The position numbers and the translations under genes are program-made. From positions 1 through 53,069 of the forward strand of contig CACXKY010000001.1 of assembly GCA_902768325.1 (NCBI GenBank): a stretch of DNA of 53,069 nt, written 5' to 3'. Shown piece by piece: positions 48,537-53,069 of this stretch. The notes beneath the pieces were generated by a model that was given only the letters and a program-made list of their open reading frames with translations, had not been told where the DNA came from and did no database searches. Positions within the stretch are counted from its first letter, which is position 1, and the number at the start of each line of letters is the position of its first letter. This stretch comes from Fibrobacter succinogenes (GTDB lineage: Bacteria; Fibrobacterota; Fibrobacteria; Fibrobacterales; Fibrobacteraceae).

Positions 48537-49328
48537 ATGGAAAAGCTTGCTTTCATATTGCTCTCTTTTTTATTGTTTGTCGCCTGTAGCACAAACAGTG
48601 GTGATTCCTACATCACCACTGTCAACGAAAAAGAAAACGAGGTGCTGCTTACGGACCTTGCCGGTTTGGAATTCGCTCTGTCTTGTCGAGTGGTTGCCAA
48701 GTCGAAAAGTTGCGGAATCGTCTTCTCCGGTTTTACCTTGGAAGAGTCCCGGATTAGTGATTGTTCACCTAATACCGGTTGCACCTATTACAAAACGATT
48801 TCTGGATTCAAGGACGCGTCACTCCTTTCCCTGCAAGTCAAGGATGAAAATTCGGGCGAGATGAAACCGTTGATTTCCTATTTCCAGGGCGAAGTTGAAT
48901 TCATGAAAGGTGATACCTATGTACCTTCCGTCATGAACTTGAATTGTGCAAAAGATTCTGTCAATGCGATTACGCTGGAAGGGTATTATAAAGGAGACGA
49001 ATGGATTAAACGCGATACCACAATCGTCATTAAGGATACGATTTACGCCGATGCGGCTGGAAAAATCAGTTTTTCTGTTTCGGATGGTAAGAAAAATCGA
49101 GCATCCCTTTCCATTGATCTTAGCAAGGTTCTCAAGAATATTGACTCTGCGGGCAATTGGGAGGTTGGTTCCGGTATGATTGTTGTTGAGGCTCTGGATG
49201 TTAATTTCGAGACGAAAAAATCGTTTGATCCTTACTTGAAAGTGAGCCCACTTCCGAATAAGTTGATTTTGTCCGGCGGTGTGAATGATAGTCCCATTGT
49301 AATCCCGGTGGTGAACGATGCAAAATAA
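48537..49328 (+). CDS. Lipoprotein of unknown function
   Basis: 263 residues from ATG 48537, chosen because it gives a compact lipoprotein signal, MEKLAFILLSFLLFVAC, with Cys 17 as the lipidation site. An in-frame ATG at 48495 would add 14 hydrophobic residues; frames further upstream run through the rpsI terminator. The mature part has five more cysteines, including a pair in SDCSPNTGC, and is mostly short beta strands, possibly Ig-like. I recognise no family. Its stop overlaps the start of the following barrel protein gene by 11 bases, so the two are probably made together and may form one surface complex. Confidence 0.7.
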   Translation: MEKLAFILLSFLLFVACSTNSGDSYITTVNEKENEVLLTDLAGLEFALSCRVVAKSKSCGIVFSGFTLEESRISDCSPNTGCTYYKTISGFKDASLLSLQVKDENSGEMKPLISYFQGEVEFMKGDTYVPSVMNLNCAKDSVNAITLEGYYKGDEWIKRDTTIVIKDTIYADAAGKISFSVSDGKKNRASLSIDLSKVLKNIDSAGNWEVGSGMIVVEALDVNFETKKSFDPYLKVSPLPNKLILSGGVNDSPIVIPVVNDAK

Positions 49329-49962
49329 AATTGTTACCGTTCTCCTTTCTTTGTGGCTTGCCGTTCCCACTTTTGCAGATGGCGTGGGCGCCTTCGAAAA
49401 ATTCAGTATGGGCGCCATGCTCGGCATGGGCCCGTCGTACATGACCGGCTCCGACAAAGATCTATACAGCGATAATTATTCGGCTGGCTTCGGGATATAT
49501 TTTAGAATGGCGTTCCCTGTTACATCAAGGGCATCGGTACTTGCCGATATCGGTCTAGACGGAACCTTCGGTTTTGCGGGTGAATACGAATACTTGCGTC
49601 GAACGGTTGTGGACTCGGTGGAAACCTACGGTATGGAATTTACCGTGATGTGGAATGTTTTTGTGGCGGAAAACGTGTTTGTTTCGGCGGGTCCCAGTTT
49701 CAGAATCCCGCAAGTCGACGAGAAAATTGAAGTGGATGGAACCGAAGTCTTTTCGCAAGAAGAAGTGGATTACGGCAATGACCTTTGGCTCGATGCAGTG
49801 GTTGCTTTTGGATTCAAGAACAATGGCGCCGAATTGGGACTCCGGACGGGTTATGAATTCTTGGGTATGTACAAGGAAACGGATAGTTACCGCAAAGTCG
49901 ATATACACGAACTCCGGTTCCGCCTTTATTTTACCTACTGGTTCGGCCAGAAACGCAACTAG
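49318..49962 (+). CDS. Outer-membrane beta-barrel protein
   Basis: 214 residues. A signal peptide (MQNKIVTVLLSLWLAVPTFA) precedes an eight- to ten-strand-like pattern of alternating residues: KFSMGAMLGMGPSY, SAGFGIYFRMAFPV, RASVLADIGLDG, NVFVSAGPSFRIP, AELGLRTGYEFLGM. The last strand ends in an aromatic-rich RLYFTYWFGQ, close to the signal for insertion by BamA. Ligand or enzyme activity cannot be told. It overlaps the lipoprotein gene at its start. Its TAG stop shares the palindrome CTAG (49959-49962) with the stop of the opposite flavoprotein gene. Confidence 0.8.
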   Translation: MQNKIVTVLLSLWLAVPTFADGVGAFEKFSMGAMLGMGPSYMTGSDKDLYSDNYSAGFGIYFRMAFPVTSRASVLADIGLDGTFGFAGEYEYLRRTVVDSVETYGMEFTVMWNVFVAENVFVSAGPSFRIPQVDEKIEVDGTEVFSQEEVDYGNDLWLDAVVAFGFKNNGAELGLRTGYEFLGMYKETDSYRKVDIHELRFRLYFTYWFGQKRN

Positions 49963-50714
49963 AAATTATCGTCGCGGTCGAACATGTGCGTGACGAATTC
50001 GGTCACGAGCGTCACGTAGGCGTCATCGCTGAAGATGGGCTTCTGCATCACGTCAATCGCTTCTTGAGAAAGCTTGCCGGTCTTGGCAAGTTCCTCGCCG
50101 CCCTTGCGGTACTTTTCACGCAGCATGTTCAGGCGGCGCGGGCCACCGCGGTGGTCGAGCGCGCGCATCTGCGGGCAGGCGATAAGCGTATAGCCTTCAT
50201 GCCCGAGAATGATGTCGAACTGCTTGCGGATCGGTTCGTAAACGACGTCCAGGTCCATCCAGGCGCAGCTTGAAAGCAAAATGATTTTCTGGCCTTCTTT
50301 CTGGAACTGCAATCCGTGCAGGTGCGAATTCAATGCGTTGGCGCCTTCCTTCAGTTTCTGCCCCATGTACGGGTGCACCATGCCGACGATGCGGTCCATC
50401 AGGACCTTCATCTGTCCGGGAATGCTGAACAGGAACAGCGGGAAACTCCAGATGACGATGTCCGAGTTGATGAGCTTTTCGCGCACCCAGGGGATGTCGT
50501 CGTCCTTCATGAAGCAGCTTCCGTCGGGGCGTCCCCAGCAACTGAGGCAACCGCGGCAGGGCTTGATGTTCAGATTGTCGATGAAGAGGTATTCGGTTTC
50601 GTAGTCGCCGTTTTCTTCGAGTCCTTGTACGAACGCCTTGGTCGGAATGAGCGTGCCGCTGCGTTCCTTTTTCGGGCTAGCGACCATTACGAGTATCTTC
50701 TTCTTTTCTGCCAT
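49959..50714 (-). CDS. Flavodoxin-fold NAD(P)H-dependent oxidoreductase (iron-sulfur-flavoprotein-like)
   Basis: 251 residues. The FMN-binding loop is MVASPKKERSGTLI (about 9-22). A cysteine cluster KPCRGCLSCWGRPDGSC (about 52-68) resembles the site of iron-sulfur flavoproteins. SDIVIWSFPLFLFSIPGQMKVLMDR is the second flavin contact region. Such proteins pass one or two electrons between NAD(P)H or ferredoxin and small acceptors. It lies 21 bases after metH on the same strand. Cobalamin-dependent methionine synthase needs occasional reductive reactivation by a flavoprotein, so a functional link is possible but only inferred. Confidence 0.82.
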   Translation of the reverse strand: MAEKKKILVMVASPKKERSGTLIPTKAFVQGLEENGDYETEYLFIDNLNIKPCRGCLSCWGRPDGSCFMKDDDIPWVREKLINSDIVIWSFPLFLFSIPGQMKVLMDRIVGMVHPYMGQKLKEGANALNSHLHGLQFQKEGQKIILLSSCAWMDLDVVYEPIRKQFDIILGHEGYTLIACPQMRALDHRGGPRRLNMLREKYRKGGEELAKTGKLSQEAIDVMQKPIFSDDAYVTLVTEFVTHMFDRDDNF

Positions 50715-50735
50715 GGCGCCAAATTTAGAAAATAT

Positions 50736-53069
50736 TTATTGCTTCACGTGGAAGTAATCGACTTCGGGGTGGCTGATGTAGAGGCCGCTTACGGAGGCCT
50801 GCGGGTACATGGCGCCGTTTTCGGTGAGGCTGATGCCTACGCTACCAAAATCGATGAGTTTTGCGATGTTGAAGATTTCCTTGATGTTCGGGAGCACGGG
50901 GTAGCCGACGGCCGGGCGGATGCCCTTCCAGTTGTTGGTGCGGGCGAGTTCCTGGCTCAAGTATTCGGCGCCAGCTTCGGCGAGGCGGTCGGCGACCGTC
51001 TGCATCAAGAGAACGTCGTAGTCGCTGCCGCCCTGTTCGGCTTTGAGTTTTTCGAGGCGCTTGACGAAGGCGTCACTTACGGTGACGGCGAAGGCTCCCA
51101 CAATGTCGCGGAATACATCTTTACCGGCGGGAGCGGCGAAGACGCTTGCGGTGTTCGCATTGGCGGGCGCCACATAGTCGCAGAGCGCGAGGCAAGTGCC
51201 TTCGGGATTCTGCTGGCGTGCCGTGGCGACTTCGACAAGGTCGGAGTCGGTGCCGGTACGGCCCGTGTTGAAAATTACCGACTTTTCCGTACCGGCAGCA
51301 GGGTAGAACGCCTGCACGGCACGCAGTGCATATTCGGGCTTTGTGAGCGACTTGATGAGCGCTTCTGCGTCGGCCTTGAGCTTCTTGGCTTCTTCCTCTT
51401 CGGGCTTGATTTTCCAGGTGAAGAAGAAGTATTCCCAGCTGATAAGCGGGATGACTTTTTCGAGCGCGATGGGCGGGAGCTTGCTTTCGCCCATAAATGG
51501 GGGTTCGCATGGCTGGTACTTGCTCCAGTCGCATTGGAAGCGGCGTTCTTCGGGAGTCTTTTCGGCAGCGGCCATGGCGCTTGCGGCTTCGGTCTGGATG
51601 CCGTTCTGCTTGTCGCGGATGCGCTGCTGTTCTTCACGGTTTTCGCGAATCGTAGTCTCGCTAGTGGCCGGATCCAAAAGTTTCTGGGCGAGGCCCGGGT
51701 TGCTGGCGGCGTCGCGCACATGGAATACGGGACCGTCGTAGCACGGGGCAATCTTTACGGCAGTGTGCGTAGGCGAGGTGGTGGCACCGCCCACAATAAT
51801 CGGAATGCGCTGGCCTGCGTCTTGCATAGCCTTCGCCACGGTACACATTTCTTCGAGCGACGGCGTAATCAGTCCAGAGAGGCTCAAGATGTCGGCCTTG
51901 TTCTCGATGACCGCCTTCACGATGACATCTTCGGGAACCATCACGCCGAGGTCCACCATCTCGTAGCCGTTACAGGCCATAATCACGGAGACGATGTTCT
52001 TGCCGATATCGTGCACGTCGCCTTTCACGGTGGCGATTACGATTTTGCCGCGGCTCGATGCGTTGGCATCCTTGCCCGCTTCGATGTAAGGCTGCAAGAT
52101 TTCCACCGCCTTCTTCATGGTACGGGCTGTCTTCACTACCTGCGGCAAGAACATCTTGCCTTCGCCGAAGCGGCGGCCGACTTCGTTCATGCCGTCCATG
52201 AGCGGACCTGAAATAATTCCCACCGGGCTGTCGCCGCGGTTGATGAGTTCCATCAGGTCGGGCTGAAGCGTCGTGGAAGTTCCCTTGAGCAAAGCTTCTT
52301 GCAGGCGTTCTTCGGGCGTAGTGGGCTTGGCGTCAGCGGCGGCGTTCGCGCTGTCGTCAGAAGAACTGCTTGCGCCTGTGCTCATGGCGAAAATCGCCTT
52401 CGGGTCGTACTTGGTGCCCGCTTCCTTGGCGGCCGTGGCGGCCGCGGTCATGCGACTTGCAATTTCGATGAGCACTTCGCTCGCATCCGGTTCCGTATTG
52501 TAGATGACTTCGGTAATCGCCATGCGGAGTTCGAGCGGAATCGTCTTGTATTCGATAATCGCGCTGGGGTTCATGATGGCCATGCCCATGCCGTTCGGAA
52601 TTGCGTAATGCAGGAACGTCGTGTGCATCGCTTCGCGTAGGTAGTTGTTACCGCGGAATGCAAACGAAAGGTTCGAAAGACCGCCCGAAATGCGTACGCC
52701 GGGAAGGTTGTCCATAATCCAGCGGACGGCGCGGATAAAGTCGATGGCGTAGGCGTTGTGTTCGGCCATGCCGGTCGCGACTGTCAGCACGTTCGGGTCG
52801 TAAATGATGTCGGAGGGGTCGAAGCCAAGCTTCTTCACCATGATGTCGTAAGCGCGGGCGGCGATTTGTACGCGGCGCTCGTAGTTGGTGGCCTGGCCTT
52901 CTTCGTCAAAGAGCATCACGATGACTGCACCGCCGAGGCGTTTGATGGTGAGCGCATGTTCGATAAACGCCTGTTCGCCCATCTTCAAGGAGATGGAGTT
53001 CACGATGCACTTGCCCTGGGCGCACTTGAGGCCCGCTTCAATGACTTCGAATCGGGAAGAGTCCACCAT
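50736..53069 (-). CDS. metH: Cobalamin-dependent methionine synthase (N-terminus beyond window edge)
   Basis: 777 residues visible; the frame is open to the last base, so the homocysteine-binding module lies outside. In order: the C-terminal half of the methyltetrahydrofolate-binding barrel (FDEEGQATNYERRVQIA, SGGLSNLSFAFRG, IMNPSAII); a Ser/Ala-rich linker; the cobalamin cap (GDSPVGIISGPLMDGM, GEGKMFLPQVVKTARTMKKAV); the B12 domain with GDVHDIGKNIV (His ligand of cobalt), LSGLITPSLEEM and VGGATTSPTHTAVKI; and the reactivation domain with IRPAVGYPVLPN and YPQASVSGLYISHPE. The enzyme transfers a methyl group from 5-methyltetrahydrofolate to homocysteine. I see no cobalamin riboswitch inside the window; one could lie upstream of the true start. 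Confidence 0.95.
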   Translation of the reverse strand: MVDSSRFEVIEAGLKCAQGKCIVNSISLKMGEQAFIEHALTIKRLGGAVIVMLFDEEGQATNYERRVQIAARAYDIMVKKLGFDPSDIIYDPNVLTVATGMAEHNAYAIDFIRAVRWIMDNLPGVRISGGLSNLSFAFRGNNYLREAMHTTFLHYAIPNGMGMAIMNPSAIIEYKTIPLELRMAITEVIYNTEPDASEVLIEIASRMTAAATAAKEAGTKYDPKAIFAMSTGASSSSDDSANAAADAKPTTPEERLQEALLKGTSTTLQPDLMELINRGDSPVGIISGPLMDGMNEVGRRFGEGKMFLPQVVKTARTMKKAVEILQPYIEAGKDANASSRGKIVIATVKGDVHDIGKNIVSVIMACNGYEMVDLGVMVPEDVIVKAVIENKADILSLSGLITPSLEEMCTVAKAMQDAGQRIPIIVGGATTSPTHTAVKIAPCYDGPVFHVRDAASNPGLAQKLLDPATSETTIRENREEQQRIRDKQNGIQTEAASAMAAAEKTPEERRFQCDWSKYQPCEPPFMGESKLPPIALEKVIPLISWEYFFFTWKIKPEEEEAKKLKADAEALIKSLTKPEYALRAVQAFYPAAGTEKSVIFNTGRTGTDSDLVEVATARQQNPEGTCLALCDYVAPANANTASVFAAPAGKDVFRDIVGAFAVTVSDAFVKRLEKLKAEQGGSDYDVLLMQTVADRLAEAGAEYLSQELARTNNWKGIRPAVGYPVLPNIKEIFNIAKLIDFGSVGISLTENGAMYPQASVSGLYISHPEVDYFHVKQ

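Noticed and set aside
50316-52211. Open frame of 631 codons on the + strand
   Set aside because: It is antisense to the clearly recognisable metH gene, has no family motif and low-complexity His/Asp/Val-rich wording typical of the opposite frame of a GC-rich gene.

Overview
The window looks like a chromosomal segment from a Fibrobacter-type bacterium (phylum Fibrobacterota). This is inference from content: serine-run linkers in secreted proteins, two CotH-type lipoproteins, a long lipoprotein resembling the Fibrobacter paralogous family TIGR02171, Gram-negative envelope genes (MCE/MlaD, SppA, outer-membrane barrel, Wzc) and TATATT-type promoter boxes close to start codons. There is no rRNA, tRNA or CRISPR, and no gene-free stretch over 300 bases.

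Left flank (1-10883, + strand): a BatB-like VWA protein cut by the window edge, a structured RNA/terminator region, an M16-like lipoprotein without the zinc motif, a secreted protein of unknown function, trmH, then an operon of MlaD-like protein, HPr, PTS enzyme I and a soluble lytic transglycosylase. Next comes an AT-richer cassette: a four-helix-bundle (23S-IVS/Avd-like) gene between inverted arrays of a degenerate heptamer. A DMT transporter follows.

Surface polysaccharide region (10937-43989): a + strand operon (animal-like UDP-glucose dehydrogenase, WecG/TagA transferase, Wzy-like polymerase, two GT2, one GT32-like and one CDP-glycerol-type transferase) converges on a long minus-strand set. 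That set has two blocks. Block A (28555 down to 18711, followed by rpiB) holds a TarI/IspD-like cytidylyltransferase, an epimerase, a cytidylyltransferase-Gfo/Idh fusion, a class V aminotransferase, two LicD proteins, a flippase, a CDP-glycerol-type transferase and an acyltransferase. Block B (42867 down to 30137) holds a CDP-glycerol-type transferase, an acyltransferase, a flippase, a cytidylyltransferase-PLP enzyme fusion overlapping an ornithine-cyclodeaminase-like gene, a Wzc-type tyrosine kinase, a three-part FGE-like/propeller/SGNH-like lipoprotein and a CotH lipoprotein. A second CotH gene on the + strand lies between the blocks. Together they suggest a phosphodiester-containing, acylated, amino-decorated surface glycan, built from CDP-activated small molecules and exported by flippase/polymerase with Wzc control.

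Right flank (44000-53069): SppA with a barrel-like N-terminal region, a CNNM/CBS transporter-like protein, rplM-rpsI (rpsI appears to start at ATC), a lipoprotein, an outer-membrane barrel protein and, on the minus strand, a cobalamin-dependent methionine synthase (cut by the window edge) followed by a flavodoxin-fold oxidoreductase.

Strongest leads: the repeat-flanked four-helix-bundle cassette, the nucleotidyltransferase-PLP fusion with its overlapping partner, the ATC start of rpsI, the barrel-SppA fusion and the three-part lipoprotein/CotH pair inside the glycan operon.
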